Positions 33,700 through 46,624 of a stretch of 64,000 nucleotides of DNA are shown here, one piece after another. Location of the stretch: the NCBI GenBank assembly GCA_948567375.1, contig OX419761.1, positions 53,198,501-53,262,500 of the forward strand, read 5' to 3'. The notes under the pieces are model-generated. The model was given only the letters and a program-made list of their open reading frames with translations. It ran no database searches and was not told the origin of the DNA. Numbering within the stretch: the first letter of the stretch is position 1; every line of letters starts with the position of its first letter. Source of the DNA: Lunularia cruciata (lineage: Eukaryota; Streptophyta; Marchantiopsida; Lunulariales; Lunulariaceae). The position numbers and the translations under genes are program-made.

Positions 33700-35879
33700 G
33701 TATTTGGGATAGTCAACTTCTCGTAGTGGAGAAGTGCATAATGTCATAATTTGGATTTCTCTCTCTAGGAACACATTGAGTGCCTAGCTATGGAGTTTAC
33801 AAAGTAGAATTTGTCACTACTAGTCTAAGCACACACATGTGTTGCTTGATCACTAACCTTTTACTCTTGTTTCTAGTATTCCTTTTATTGGATAGGGGAG
33901 TAATAGGCAACCTAAGGTATCATCACAACACAAACTCTTGGTCTATTGGTCATCATTACTAACATTACCGAGGAGAAAACATAATACACCTAGAAGGAAG
34001 GAACCTAAACGCAATGCCTGCATACCAATCCAAGCCAATTGGGCATACAAACAAGCATGCAAGCACGAAGAGGATCCAATTACAAGAATTCAATAACTCT
34101 ATGCTTTTTGTCAAAAATAAGATTTAGAACTTTCTTGCTCTATCCTTAAGCTAATTTCAAGCTATACTCCAAGCTTCCTCCAACATTTACTTCAGATTTC
34201 AACCAATTTCTAATCCAAGTGGAGAAATTTCATGTCTTTTTGATATGGAAAAATTGGTGCAACTCATATAGAAATAAAATTTTCTTTGTGAATTGAATTT
34301 AAATTTCTAGAATTAAATGGACATCCTATAATATAAGCTTTCCAATGATATGAAATAAGCCACAATTTGACCACTATAGCTCCCTTGACAAGGTCCCAAA
34401 CTTGGCTAGTTTTTTGTAGATTTTCACCCTAATTTTGAAATCCCTAATTGAGGGTTTGCTCTTAGGTCTTGGCAATTTCCACTAGATTTCTAGATCAGAG
34501 ATACACATAGTCCTCAAAGCCACTCCAATAACCTAAAATCTTCAATCATGGTCATAGAAATGGAAGAGTTGGCATTTAGTGATGATTGAAGGTAAAGATG
34601 CTCATATTGAGCATACGATAGTAGTTTCAGTAGAACTTATTGCATCAATTATCACTATTTATGGATCCTAAGTTAACCAAATTTTCTACAGTAGCTATTT
34701 ATGCTCTTGTCTAAACCCTTACAAAGTTTGATGGCTTAATCCAATCCTAATCCCTAGATGTGGATCAATTCCTAAGTTGGGCTAACTTGTGAGCTTTACA
34801 GACCCAAGTATACTTGATCCAAGATCTTGAATTCTAAATTTAAGGAATTCACATTTTCACTTAAAGTTTTAAAATTAACCACCAAAAATACTAGCAATTT
34901 TCATAGCTTGATTCAAACCACAGCCTATGAAGCAACCAAAACCCCAAACTTGATCATAATATTCTCCTCAACAATTTGATCTCTAATGCTCAACTTCACT
35001 TGATCAGATCTAATTTTAGATTGACTTAAAAGTAGAATTTATTGAGCTCAATATAATAAAAACTTTATCAACTCACTAATCCCATTGATAGATCATGAAA
35101 AGATAAGGTACAACTCTCAAAATTATCTTGTTTCCTTATTTGAGTGAGAATTCAACCCTAATCTGCTAAAAATTTGCTCAATTTCCTTGGTTTTTGTCTC
35201 CTAAGTGTAACATATCAGCTCTTCTCTCCAACCCTAGTCTTCTCTCTCTAAATGCCTTCCTCAAGCTCCTTCAATCCTTGACAAAGTCTAGGCTTCCCTT
35301 ATTCAAACCCAAACTCTTGCAAATTTGCCATTTAGCCTCTTCACTTTTTGACAAATGGACCCTACCACTCCACCTTGAAGCTCATGAATAGATTAATCTT
35401 TCTTCTCTTATAAGAGCACATAAAATTTTAAATCCCAAACTTGCTTGTAAGTAAGCACTAGAAGGATGACATGATCTGGGTTTTCCATCATTGTCTCCAT
35501 GAATGCCACCCCAAAATGTATTACCATCCAATCCTGTAAGTTGTCACGGTGTAGAATCTAAAACCTAATGAGAAAAGGATTTAGGAATGGCAGATCAGGA
35601 ACATGGACATCTTCTTCTCAAATGCTTCCTTTGACATTCTTGTCTCCATGTTCTGCTAACACTCTCACTCTCACTCTCAACGCCCTCCTTCCACTTAAGA
35701 TTCTTAAAATTAGAACATCCCTTTGCTCTCAACTCTCCACCACCTATATACATCAGAGCCCTTTAAAAGGATAAAATTGTACTCCACATGGCCAACCACT
35801 TAAATGCATATAGATTACTCACATGGCAATAGCTCAATTATGGGATCTGTCATACAACCTATTCCATCTTTATGGAGAT
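33700..35879. mobile_element. Unidentified insert of about 2.2 kb in the LINE
   Basis: The LINE frame breaks after IARGDIPTSIS and resumes at about 35880 (LLFHGLRKPQHNIGSIRPIA). The intervening sequence is AT-rich and has no ORF longer than about 70 residues, and I recognise no LTR, transposase or RT in it. It is most likely a non-autonomous transposon or retro-element. The exact ends and any target duplication could not be fixed by eye. Confidence 0.45.
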
Positions 35880-36932
35880 AAACCACACTAGTTTACTTTT
35901 TCATGGACTACGCAAACCACAACACAACATTGGGAGCATTAGACCAATTGCTATTGGAGAGATATTTTTGTGTTTGGTTAGCTACACCATAGTCCTTCAA
36001 CATCAATCTCACTTCCAATAGCATCTCAATCCACATCAATTGGGAGTAGCTATACTTGGAGGTTATGAGGCTATTTCTCTAAGCATCGGAGCATTTCTAA
36101 ATATCCATCCGGAGTGGGTTGTCCTATAGGTGGATGTTGAGATTTCTTTTAATAGTGTTTCTTGGGCATCTATCTTTAATGAGCTTAGGGAGGCTGCTGG
36201 ATACTTGGCAAGTCTCATTCCTTTTGTGCAATTTTTTTGTGGCTCTCTTGCTTCCCTTTACTACCAACACGGGTGGTCACAAGAGGGAATCATTTCTTGG
36301 AGTTTGTTGTCAGTACTTGACATGGAGATCCTTTAGGGGGTCTTTGTTTGCCATGGCTCACTATAGAGCTCTCTTATCTACTCCTTTGTCCACACCAAGT
36401 TGTGTATTTCCTTCCTTAGTAGATGATACACATGTTGTGGGCCCCATATATCAAATTAGGTAGGTCTTTGATCACTTAAATACCAAGCTACATCTTGCAT
36501 GCTTGAGAGTCAAGGTATCAAAGTGCAAAGCATGGTCTCCTTCAAGTATCCCTCCTCACCTTGAGCTTCTTGAAGGGTGTATCATATCTATAGATGTACT
36601 ATGTATTCTTGGAGTGCTAGTAGGATCCAAGAATTTTGTCACATGATTCTTAGACATTGCCCTTGTAGAAGATTTTCTCCTTGTCAATGACCTTCCTCTA
36701 CTAGGAGATCCATTGGTGGTATTTGGTATACTCTCTTCTAGTATTGCTCATTCACCTACTTACCTTCTCTGTACACCTCCTCCTTCCTTGACTTTCCATC
36801 CCGTTTGAGAGCTTTGATAGGAGGATTATGGGAGTCTTTGGTGATATTATCGGACCAAGGACATTTGGGTGCGTAATGGGGAATTTGGCATGTAGATAGA
36901 CATCTCTACCAATCTTTTGTGGAGGGGTAGGC
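35880..36932 (+). pseudogene. LINE copy 2, segment 3: reverse transcriptase core
   Basis: This segment reads IGSIRPIAIGEIFL, then HPEWVVL and VDVEISFNSVSWASIFNELR (about 36132-36190; the Asp-containing A block of RT). In a shifted frame follow GSLFAMAHYRALLSTPL and CVFPSLVDDTHVVGP (about 36400-36445), where V-x-DD is the catalytic Asp pair (VDD/ADD). Further on are KCKAWSPS and LPIFCGGVG near the end. Stops (for example at 36127 and 36461) and a frameshift near 36.3 kb inactivate it. It ends at the TAGGC target site of gypsy C. Confidence 0.72.
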
Positions 36933-37676
36933 TTTAATTTTCTGAGCATAAGAGAACTAAAGAGAAACACATAAGAAGAAACACACAATTTCACATTCAA
37001 CCTTCGATGCCCCAAAGGAGCACCTTGACTATATTATATAGCAAATGGGACTCTTCTAAGGAAGCTCCACCCTTGGATTAGATACATGGATTGGTGACCT
37101 GTAAGAAAGCTCTGCCCTAAGATTGGTTGCATGCATGGGTGACATGTTGATTCTGATCCTATCTAGTTGGTCAAACCATCTTTGACTAGAGGGAATCTTT
37201 AGGAGATCTTCCTATAGGTATCTTGAAATTGCGTGGGTGAGGTACCATTGGAAAGCTCTTGATGAGACAAAATTCATGAGAGGAAGGCTACCATTTGCTT
37301 CATTGGGAAGAATATGCACATTTTTTAGGACTAATTCATCCGTTTAGGCCTCCCAAATTGGCTTTGAAGTTTCCAAGCTATTTTTGGCTCCTGCTCTATT
37401 AGTAGAAGTCCTCTTTTGGTGACATCTAAATCTGAACTACATAGCCTATCATGCATAACATCCTTCCAAATATTACCAAGCTAATTTTCACCTCTAGATA
37501 ATATATCTAGCTTTTGGTATTACAAATTCAAGCTATTTTTGGCTCTTGCCCTATTAATAGTACTCTTTTGGTGACACCTCTATTTGATCTACCTAGCCCA
37601 TCATACATAACATCCTTCCAGATGCAACCAAACCAATTTTCAACTCTAGATGATATGTCTAACTATTGGTATTACA
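36933..37676 (-). repeat. 3' LTR of gypsy C
   Basis: An LTR of about 744 bp ending GGTATTACA on the plus strand, followed by a polypurine tract (GGTTT-side AGTGGAGG on the minus strand). It shares most of its sequence with the LTRs at 39990, 45884 and 49258, including CCAAAGGAGCACCT and GGTGAGGTACCATTGGAAAG. It does not carry the GAA/TTC palindromes of family A/B. Confidence 0.85.
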
Positions 37677-39221
37677 AACCTCCACTCGATTAAGACGCAA
37701 CGTCCTTGTTGCAAAGTTGTTGCTCAAAATATTTCACTAACATTGGTGCATTGGTCAAGTTGGCTCCCATGTTGCCTCATAAAATAGGTACCCTTTCCAG
37801 TATACAAGATATTCTACACAAAAATGACAAGGACCTAGGATGCATGTCTAGAGAATGTATTTGACTCCATGTCATCAATGAGTGTTGGATAAGGTCAAAT
37901 CTAGTGTATAGAAGGAAAGTGGTATGGTTGGAATGCATATTTACATAGTAAGGAAACATGGAATATTGGATGAATCTTCATGTGTGGTGGTAGCTCCAAG
38001 TGATAGGCCACCATGTAGATTTGACAAAGGATGGGAAAAGGCCCAATAAAATGAGGTCTGAGCTTGCACAGCCAACTAATATGAGGTTGGTTGTTGATAA
38101 CCAAACTTGATCTCCAACATTGAACTCCATGTGCCATTGATGTGCATTTGCATACTATTTGTGTCAATTTTGGGCAATTTTCAATCTATTTTTGGCATTC
38201 TCCACTCCTTGTTGGATTCTAGAAAAGAAAGTGTTGACAACATCCACCTTGGTATCCACCAGGCGGATCTTTATCAAGCTTGAAGGTGTGAAAGGATGCT
38301 CTCCATACATGAAGAAGGATGGTGTAACCTATGTGAATCCATTCACTCAATTGTTGTATGTAAATTCTTGTCCTTCTAAGGTGAAGCTTCAGAGCATGTC
38401 CTTAATGGTGCAATTAGCCTGCTCTATTTGGCCATTAGTCTATGGATGGTAGGTTGTGGACATGATCAACTTGGTTTTGAACAAACCAAAAAGTGTTCTC
38501 CAAAACAAACTGGTGAATTAAGTGCCTCTATTGATGATGAGCACTTAAGATAGGCCATGCTGAGAAAAGATTGCATCTAAGTACAATTGAGCTAATTGTG
38601 GAGCAGTCCAATCCTTGGTGGTAAGATGCACATGAATCATTTTGCTGAGTCATTCAACAAAGACTACAATGGAGTCAAACCCGGAGGTGGTCTTGGGCAA
38701 TTCGCAAACCAGATCCATGCTTACCTATTCCAATGTTGTGTAGGAGTAAAAAGGGGTTGAAAGAGTCTTGCGAGAGCTTGATTGGAAGGTTTATTTTTTT
38801 GATAGAGTAGGCAGCTTTGAACATACTCTATCACATTGTTGCTCATCTTGGGCCAATAGTAATGGCATTTGATTGCATCTAAGGTCTTGTCCACTCCAAC
38901 ATGACCTGCAATGGTGGAATCATGACATTCTACTAGGATGGTGGTTTTTATGTCCGTGTCATCTGAGATCCATAACTTGCCATCATAAAAAGTGAGTCCT
39001 TGAGTACTATTGATGTCTTTAGATGATTGAGCTCCTACAATTTGTGGGTCAATTTTTGTAGCAACAAGCATCCTTGGCCAAAATCCAAGGTTCATCTTGA
39101 CCTCTACCACTAGATTGTTTGCCATAGGCATTCAAGTGAATGCATCAACAAGTTGCTTCTTGCTTTCCACATATGTGCTTGTCATGTTTAGCCTTTGTGT
39201 CCACTCTACCCTCCAAATCTA
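37677..39221 (-). pseudogene. Gypsy C integrase and C-terminal region
   Basis: The minus strand encodes the HHCC domain: HDSTIAGHVGVDKTLDAIKC then VQSCLLYQKNK (about 38770-38960). The last Cys of the C-x2-C pair is Tyr, so zinc binding is impaired. The core follows at 38.2-38.7 kb in broken frames. The C-terminal part [20 protein letters not shown] with [12 protein letters not shown] lies at 37901-38100. The chromodomain region (37.68-37.9 kb) is much decayed. Confidence 0.78.
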
Positions 39222-39989
39222 TCAACAAGATAGATCTTTTTGTGTCTCAAGATAGACTAGAAGTTTGTGGTCTGTCTCCACTACAAATACCTTCTCACCA
39301 AGATAGTGCTTCCAATGCTTGGTTGCAAGGACGATGACCAAGTCTTCTTGTTTGATGGTGTGATAATTGCATTCTACCGATAACAGTTTTTGAGAGAAAT
39401 ATGCAATTGAGTGCATCCAACATGCCACTCTTGTTGTAGGACTGCTCTTATTTCCACTCCTGATGCATCTATAGCCAACTTGATTGGACATTTTAGGTCA
39501 TACCATTTCAAGATTGGCACATGTAGTAATGCATCTTTCAATTCCTGAAAGGCCAATTCTTGTGCGGTTCCCCACATCCACTTCTTCCCCTTGCCAAGTA
39601 GTTCCATTAAAGGTTGTGCTACCTTGGAGGAGTCTTTGAAAAATTACCAATAGAACCCCATCAATCCCAAGGAACTTTTGAGTTGAGTTTGATCTTGTAG
39701 AGCACTCTATTTTTCAATGACCTCTATTTTATCTATTAGCACTTGGATACCTTTTGCATTTACTCTTTGCCCCAAGTAGTCTACTTCAGACTTGTCAAAC
39801 TCACACTTTGAGATTTTGGCATACAATTGATTCTATTCTATTCGTAGAATCTAGATAACTTCTCACAGATGTTGCTTGTGTTCCCTCATGGTCCTACTAT
39901 AGACAAGGATGCCATCTAGGAAAACAAAAATAGATTCTTCCAAGTATGGATGAAATATGTCATTCATCAAACTCATGAAAGTAGCAGGT
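39222..39989 (-). pseudogene. Gypsy C RNase H and RT end
   Basis: Beside element D the RT end reads [20 protein letters not shown], then [13 protein letters not shown]. The catalytic F-x-DD has become F-L-D-G, losing the second Asp. RNase H (39222-39607) includes AIDASGVEIRAVLQQEW, AYFSQKLLSVECNYHTIKQE and WKHYLGEKVFVVETDHK. Frameshifts separate them. The RT N-part lies beyond element D at 46.6-46.9 kb. Confidence 0.82.
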
Positions 39990-40731
39990 TGTATCTCGAG
40001 GATAGAGAAACACAATAGAGAAAACACAAATTGCACACTCAAACTCCGATGCCCCAAAGGAGCACCTTCTCTTTATTATATAACCAAAAAGGATCTCCTC
40101 CAAGGAAGTACCATAGGATTAGGTACATGGATAGGTAACTTGTCAGCAAGCTCCACTCTTAGATTACTTGCTTGGATGGGTGATATGTTGGTTCTGGTTC
40201 CATCTAGTGGTCAAGCAGGCTTTGACAAAAGGGAATCTTTAAGGAATCTTCTTGTAAGAATCTCATACTCATGCGGGTGAGGTACCATTGGAAAGCTCTT
40301 GAGGAGACAAACTTTGGAGGAGGGAAAGGCCGGCCTTTCCTCCATTGGGGGGGAGGAGTGAATGTACATAATTTTAGAGGCCTAATTCATTCATTTAGGC
40401 TCCCAAAATTGCTTCTAAAGTTTTCAGGCCTATTTTAGCTTTTTCCCTATTAGTAGAAGTGATCTTTTGGTGATACCTCTATCTGATCTACTTTCTCCAT
40501 CATGTGTAACATCCTTCCAAATATCACCGCCCCAAGTTTCACCTCTAGATCATATGCCTAGCTATTGATTCTAAAGTTTCCAAGCATGTTTTAGTTTCTA
40601 GCCTATTATTAGAAGTACTCTTTAGGTGATACCTTTGTCTGATCTACTTAGTCCATCATGTATAACATCCTTCCAAATGTTACCAAACCAAATTTCATCT
40701 CTAGATCATATGTCTAGCTATTGTTATTACA
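39990..40731 (-). repeat. 3' LTR of gypsy D
   Basis: A 742-bp LTR starting TGTATCTCGAGG and ending GTTATTACA, followed by a purine tract (AAAAGGAGGGAGG on the minus strand) ahead of the chromodomain stop. Closely related to the LTR at 45884. Confidence 0.87.
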
Positions 40732-41032
40732 AACCTCCCTCCTTTTAAGATGCAACGTACTCGTTGCGAAGCTGTTGCTCAAAATATTTCACTAACACTG
40801 GTGTGTAGGTCAAGTTGGCTGCTGGCTCCCATGTCACCTCATACAATGGGTACCCTTTCCAATGTACCAAGTATTCCACATGCAGATGGCAAGTACCCCG
40901 GATGCACTTCTGGAGAATGCGTTCTACTTCATATTCCTCTATGTCATCAATGACTGATGGACAAGGGTCAATTTTTGTGTAAGGAAGGAAATTTTTTTGG
41001 TCAAGATGCATATCTATGTAATAAGGAGACAT
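40732..41032 (-). pseudogene. Gypsy D chromodomain
   Basis: This open minus-strand frame ends at 40745. It contains [16 protein letters not shown], then [20 protein letters not shown] and [11 protein letters not shown], a clear chromodomain with the aromatic residues Y, W and W in their usual places. In chromoviruses this end of integrase binds modified histones and steers insertion. It is the best-preserved domain of the element. Confidence 0.85.
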
Positions 41033-42285
41033 GGAATATTGGATGATTCTTTATGTGAGCCCATAGTTTGAGGTGGTAGACTATTGGGCCAATTTGATGA
41101 AGTATGGGAAACGGTCCAATAAAATGTGGTCTAAGCTTGCAAGGGCTAACTAATGTGAGGTTGGTTGTTGATAACTAGACTTCATCACCCACATCAAACT
41201 CTAGGTGTTGGCGGTGTGCATTTGCATATTATTTATGTCAATTTTGAGCAATCTACAACTTGTTTTTGGCGCTCTCCACTCCTTGTTAGATTTTGAAAAC
41301 AAAACTGTTTACAGCCTCCAACTTACAATCCATTGGGCAGATCTTCATCAAGCTTCACAATACGAAAGGATGTTCTCTGTACATTAGGAAGAATGGTGTG
41401 ACATGTGTGGATGCATTCACTAAATTATTGTACGCAAACTCCACTAGTGGAAGTAAAGTATCCCACCTTTCTTGCTCTTCTGAAGGCCCTTAGCATGTCC
41501 TCAATAGTACGATTAGCCTGCTCTATCTGACCATTGGTTTGTGGATGGTAGGCTATGGACATGGCCAATTTGGTTTTGAAGAGACCAAAGAGTGTTCTCT
41601 AAAATAAATTGGTGAACTAAGCGCCCATATTAGTGATCAACACCCGAGATAGGTCATGGTGAGAAAACATGGCATCTAAGTACAATTGAGCTAATTGAGG
41701 AGCCGTCACATCCTTGGTGTTAGGACCCACATGGGTCATTTTGCTAAGCCAATCAAAAAAGAACACAATGGAGTCAAATCCTAAGGTGGCCTTGGGCAAT
41801 TCACAAACCAGATCCATGCTTACTTGTTCCCAATAGTGTGCAAGAGTAGCTTTAAACAAAGCTTTTAATCAAGCTTCCATAGGACTCCTTCAACCCCATG
41901 AAGGAGTCCTATGGGAGCTTGATTAAAAGCTTTATTTTGTTGGTAGAGGAGGCAGCTTTGAATGTACTCCATCACATCATTGCTCATCTTAGGCCAATAA
42001 TAATTGCATTTGGCTTCATCTAAGGTTTTTTCCACTCCAACATGAGCGGCAATGGTAGAATCATGACATTCTGCTAGGATGGTGGCCCTTAGACCTTTGT
42101 CATCCGGGATCCATAACTTGCCATCTTGAAATGTGAGTCCTCAAGAACTAATGACACCTTTGGATGATTGAGCTCCTAAATCTATGGGTCAACTTTTGTA
42201 GTAGCAAGCATCCTTGGCTATAATTCAGGGTTCATCTTTACCTTTACCACTATATTGTTTGCCATAGGCATTTGGGTGAATGCAT
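41033..42285 (-). pseudogene. Gypsy D integrase (broken)
   Basis: The core frame at 41617-41859 reads HYWEQVSMDLVCELPKATLG (first catalytic Asp) and LDAMFSHHDLSRVLITNMGA, where the usual S-D-R-G has become T-N-M-G, so the second Asp is lost. The HHCC domain lies at about 41940-42070 in broken frames. A 76-bp hairpin insertion at 41858-41933 lies just upstream of the core. Confidence 0.76.
41858..41933. repeat. Near-perfect hairpin inside the gypsy D integrase
   Basis: Arms 41858-41892 and 41899-41933 are 35-bp reverse complements with a single mismatch, separated by 6 bases. The homologous place in element C (near 38.75 kb) has only the right-hand sequence. The left arm is therefore an inverted duplication that arose within D, typical of template switching during replication or reverse transcription. 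Confidence 0.9.
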
Positions 42286-43520
42286 CTAAGTTGCTTCTTG
42301 CCTTCCACATACGTGATCATCATGTTGAACCATTGTTTCCACTCTGCACACTAAATCTATTGACGGGAGAGATCTTTTTGTGTCTTGAGGTAAACTAGAG
42401 GTTTGTGATCTGTCTCCAATACAAATACCTTCTTGCCAAGATAGTGCTTCCAATGCTTGGTTGCAAGGACAATGGCTAACTCTTCTCATTCAATGGTGCA
42501 ATAATTGCATTCTATGGGTAACAACTTCCAAGAGAAATATGCAATTGGGTGCCATCCGTCATGCCACTCTTATTGTAGGATTGGTCATATTGCTATGTTT
42601 GATGCATCTATAGCCAACTTGATTGGACGTTTTGGGTCATACCATTTCAAGATTGGTGCATGTAGTAATGTGTCTTTCAATTCTTGAAAGGCCAATTCTT
42701 GTGCAGTTTCCCATATCCTCTTTTTCCCTTTGCAAAGAAATGCTATAAGATGTTGTGCTACCCTAGAGAAGTCCTTGACAAATTGATGATAGAACCCCAT
42801 CAACCCAAGAAGCTCTTGAGTTGAGTTTGATCTTCTAGAGCGCACCATTTTTAAATGAACTCTATTTTATCTGTCAACACTTTGATACCTACAACACTTA
42901 CTCTATGCCCCAAATAGTCTACTTCATACTTGCAAAACTCCCACTTTCAGGTTTTGGTGTACAATTGATTTTATTGTAGAATTTACAGGTCTTCTTGCAA
43001 ATGTTGCTTGTGTTTCATCATCGTCCTATTATAGACAAGAATATCATCTAGGAAAAAGGTAAAAAGTTATCCAAGTATGGACAAAATATGTCATTCATCA
43101 AACTCATGAAAGTGGTTAGTGCGTTGGTGAGGCCAAATGGCATCACCAGGTACTCAAAGTGACTATGCCTTGTTTGAAAGGTAGTTTTATAAACGTCTTC
43201 TTCCACAATCTGAATTTGGTTGTACCCGCTTCACAAATCAAGTTTGGTGAAGTATTTTGCTCCATTAATTTGATCAAACAAGTCATCCATGCAAGGTAAG
43301 GGGTATTTGTTCTTCACTCTCTGTTGATTTAGGCCCCGATAGTCAATGCACATGCACATTGTATCATTTTTTCTTAATAAACTAGACAAGAGCCCCATAT
43401 GGTAATATGCTAGGTTGGATAAATCCTTTTTGTAGCATATCTTCAATTTGAGACTTACACTCCTCCAACTCATGAGGTGATAGACGGTATGGGGCCTTAC
43501 AAGGAGGTGTCTTCCCATGA
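42286..43520 (-). pseudogene. Gypsy D RNase H and reverse transcriptase (broken)
   Basis: RNase H: LAIDASNIAI (about 42585-42620) and ILKWYDPKRPIKL, with ELLGLMGFYHQFVKDFSRVA upstream. [22 protein letters not shown] and [20 protein letters not shown] (about 43231-43350), then a FLDDILV-like region near 43.05 kb in a broken frame. Order and wording match element C closely. Stops and frameshifts disable it. Confidence 0.82.
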
Positions 43521-44100
43521 ATTATCTTGATTTTATGGTCTACTCTCCTTGTTGGTGGTAATCCTAATGGCCGGTCATCTAGGAAGACATCTTGGAACAC
43601 ATTAACCACATCTTTTGATTTCTCAAGAACTTGTTTGTCAAGTTGTGCACTCTAGACTTCTCTTATTAAACCCATGAAACATCTATTTGTATTACACATC
43701 ATTTTTTCCCTATGATATAAAGAGATACTTCTTGCTTGCATGCTCTATCTTTAACTCCAATGATCTTCCATTGGTGAGTTCTCACTACTTTCTTTCTCTA
43801 ATCTATCATGGAATTGTAGTGCTCCATCCATGACATGCCTAAGAGTGCATCATAATGAGCTAATTGTATCACTTGCCACTCAATTGCTTCTTGACATTCT
43901 TCTACAGAGAGTGTTACTTTTCTAGGCAATGACTCAATCCTCTCTATTTGTCCATTAGGTAACTCAACTTCTTCACTCTCATCCTTCTCTAGATCCATCT
44001 CCAGTCTCAATGCAATAGAGCAAGACAAAAATTCTCTATTGCTCTAGGATTTATCAGTACTCTCATCTAATTGCTTTCTAGGACTCCATTCACAAAAATC
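43521..44100 (-). pseudogene. Gypsy D protease and linker to RT
   Basis: The minus-strand frame at 43798-44028 reads ESLPRKVTLSVEECQEAIEW and LAHYDALLGMSWMEHYNSMI, the C-terminal half of the divergent retropepsin of this family; the active-site D-x-G lies just upstream in a broken stretch. A linker leads to VNVFQDVFLDDRPLGLPPTR (43560-43609), the RT start. Confidence 0.72.
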
Positions 44101-45865
44101 AATTGTGAGTTTGCCTTTTTGGATCTTTGCACAATTGTCCGCTTCCTCTCCTTGCTTTTCCGTTTCCCAATTGAGCCATCAAGGCTACAAGATAAGTTTA
44201 CTAGCAATCTTTGTTTTTGAGGTGATTTTTGCAGCCTCCTCTTCAGTTTGTCTCTCCATGTTGTTCAAAGATTGCCTTTATGGAAGCCAAGGGCCTCTAA
44301 GAAGACAAGCACGATAGTTGATGGATATGTGCCCAATACGGCCAGAATTGTAACAATGATGTTGTTCTCCTTGAGGTCCTTCTCCTCTTGCAACTCCCTC
44401 TCTCTATTCTTCCACTTATCCCCATTCTCCTTAGAGTGGTCATGCTCTTCGATCTGAAAACCAGAGGTTGCACAATTCCATAGGAATTGGTCCACCCACT
44501 TGTGGCATTTTAGCTCAATAATATTGAAACGGAACTACTCCTTCACTTCCTCCAAGTGCCTCAATTATTCTTTAAGCGCAAGCAATGGTCTCAAATATTG
44601 TACGAGGATTTTGTACCATGATTTCTTGGTGAATCCACTCCTTCAACCCTCATTTGAAAATTTCTAGTGCCTCTGTTGTGCTCATGTCATTTATTGTGAC
44701 TTGTAGATTGAGAAAGGCCTCCACGTACTCTTGTATGTTATTCTTCTATTTTAATCCCCATAGTCGGGTTTGGGCTATCTACATGGAATCCACAGATTGG
44801 GAATTCTTCAACAGTCCTCGCATTGTCGTCCATGTGACCTCTCTTCCTTCTACCAACCTTGATCATTCCCAAGCATTGTATCACGTGAAAGCTTTATCAG
44901 TCAAGTATCCACATGCAAACACGCTTGTAGACTGCTCGGTGATCTCTATTGAGAACAATCTAAAGTATCAATTCATCCTTGAAATCCAATCCTTCACTAC
45001 TCCCATAGAACACTACCCTTTGTAGGGCTCAATGTTGCAGGTCTTCTTCATTCATAGTAACAATATGGCTTCATTGTTGACCGGGTGCCATTGGCATGGG
45101 TGCCTCTCACAGAACTTCAACTGCAAGTACCGTATTTTGCAATGGTTTTTTGTCTTGCATTGCTTGGTCATTTTTGAAGGTCTATACTTGACTTTGTAAT
45201 GCCTCCATGATCATCTTGATCTCTCAAAACACGTTCAGCATCCACTGCATTCCTTGCTTTAGCTCCTGCAACTACACATCCATGGTTCCTACAAACACTC
45301 AATCCCTACTTCCTACTTCAATAGAGAGTTAATATGATCACTTTGGAGGGTACATGAACTATTGGGACTACCATTGGAACTTTAGAGGCTATCACTTGGT
45401 GACAATATTCCTCATTGAAATTCTTGACTACAAAATCTCTAAACATCACGTTAAGTCTAACTATGTAACAAATTTCTACTTGAGTATTGAAAGGGAGAGG
45501 ATTTGGGATATTAAAATTCATCACAAAAAAATATAGACTGTCAAATCCCACTCTTTATCGTAAATCACTATAAGAAGAATCACCGAGTTTGGTGAATTCA
45601 TCGCTATGTCCATGAACTCTACTCCAAAATGGTAAACAAGATATACTCTCACTTGCTCTTGCTAGATGTACATAACCTTGATGTGAAATGGATTCAAGAA
45701 TGGAAAGCGGGGTGCAAGAAATTATCCACCAAGAGCCTCCTCCCCTCCTCTCTCTAAAACACTCCTAACTTGTCAATTGTATTGCAATTTTTCTCTACAA
45801 AATTACTCAGTCTCAATAGTCCATGTTCTTCCAAGAGGGGTGATCCACTCTCTTGGATTGAAACA
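44101..45865 (-). pseudogene. Gypsy D gag (broken)
   Basis: The minus strand holds gag. The zinc knuckle near 44330-44360 reads HHCYNSGRIGHISINYRAC, where two of the four ligands of C-x2-C-x4-H-x4-C are replaced (Ser and Tyr). Upstream, up to the primer site at about 45880, short frames match the gag of element C. Many stops. Confidence 0.65.
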
Positions 45866-45883
45866 CTTGCTCTAATACCATTT

Positions 45884-46624
45884 TAATATTCTGAGGATAG
45901 GGAAACACAATAGAGAAAACAAAAATTCCACACTCAAACTCCGATGCTCCAAAGGAGCACCTCCTCTTTATTATATAGCCAAAGAGGATCTCCTCCAAGG
46001 AAGCTCCACCACATAATTATGTACATGGATAGGTGACCTATCAGTGAGCTCCACCCTTAGATTACTTGCTTGGATGGGTGACATGTTGGTCCTCATCCCA
46101 TATGGTTGGTTAAACAGGCTTTGACTAGAGTGAATCTTTTAGGGAATCTTCTTGTAGGAATCTCAGTATCACATGGATGAGGTACCATTGGAAAGCTCTT
46201 GATGAGAAAAACTTGGAAGGAGGGAAAGGCCGTCCTTTCCTTTATTAGGGGAGTGAACTTTGTACATTTTCAAGGCCTAATTCATTCATTTAGGCCTCCA
46301 AAATTACCTCTAAAGTTTAGGCCTATTTTGGCTTTTGCCCTATCAGTATAAGTGTTCTTTTGGTGATAATTCTATCTGATCTACTTTTTACATCATGTGT
46401 AAAATCCTTCTAAATGTCACCACCCCAAGTTTCACCTCTAGATCATATGCTTAGCTATTGATTCTAAAGTTTCCAAGCATGCTTCGGTTTCTAGCCTATT
46501 AGTAGAAGTACTCTTTTGGCGATACCTCTGCCTAATCTACTTAGTCCATCATGTATAAAATCCTTCCAAATGTTACTAGACCAGATTTCATTTCTAGATC
46601 ATATGTCTAGCTATTGGTATTACA
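45884..46624 (-). repeat. 5' LTR of gypsy D
   Basis: An LTR of about 741 bp. Its inner edge is next to the primer-binding site (TGCTCTAATACCA on the plus strand, 45868-45880). Its outer edge ends GGTATTACA, followed by the resumed RT of element C. Confidence 0.85.

Larger units (their letters stand above)
39990..46624 (-). mobile_element. Ty3/gypsy chromovirus D, inserted in element C
   Basis: A 6.6-kb minus-strand element. LTRs are 39990-40731 and about 45884-46624. Flanks CAGGT (39985-39989) and CCGAT (46625-46629) match at three of five positions, a weak target duplication. However, the interrupted RT of element C continues exactly across, and D's own RT shows what the uninterrupted sequence looks like (near 43090-43150). 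The primer site is TGGTATTAGAGCAAG on the minus strand beside 45880. It carries gag, protease, RT, RNase H, integrase and a well-preserved chromodomain. Confidence 0.88.
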
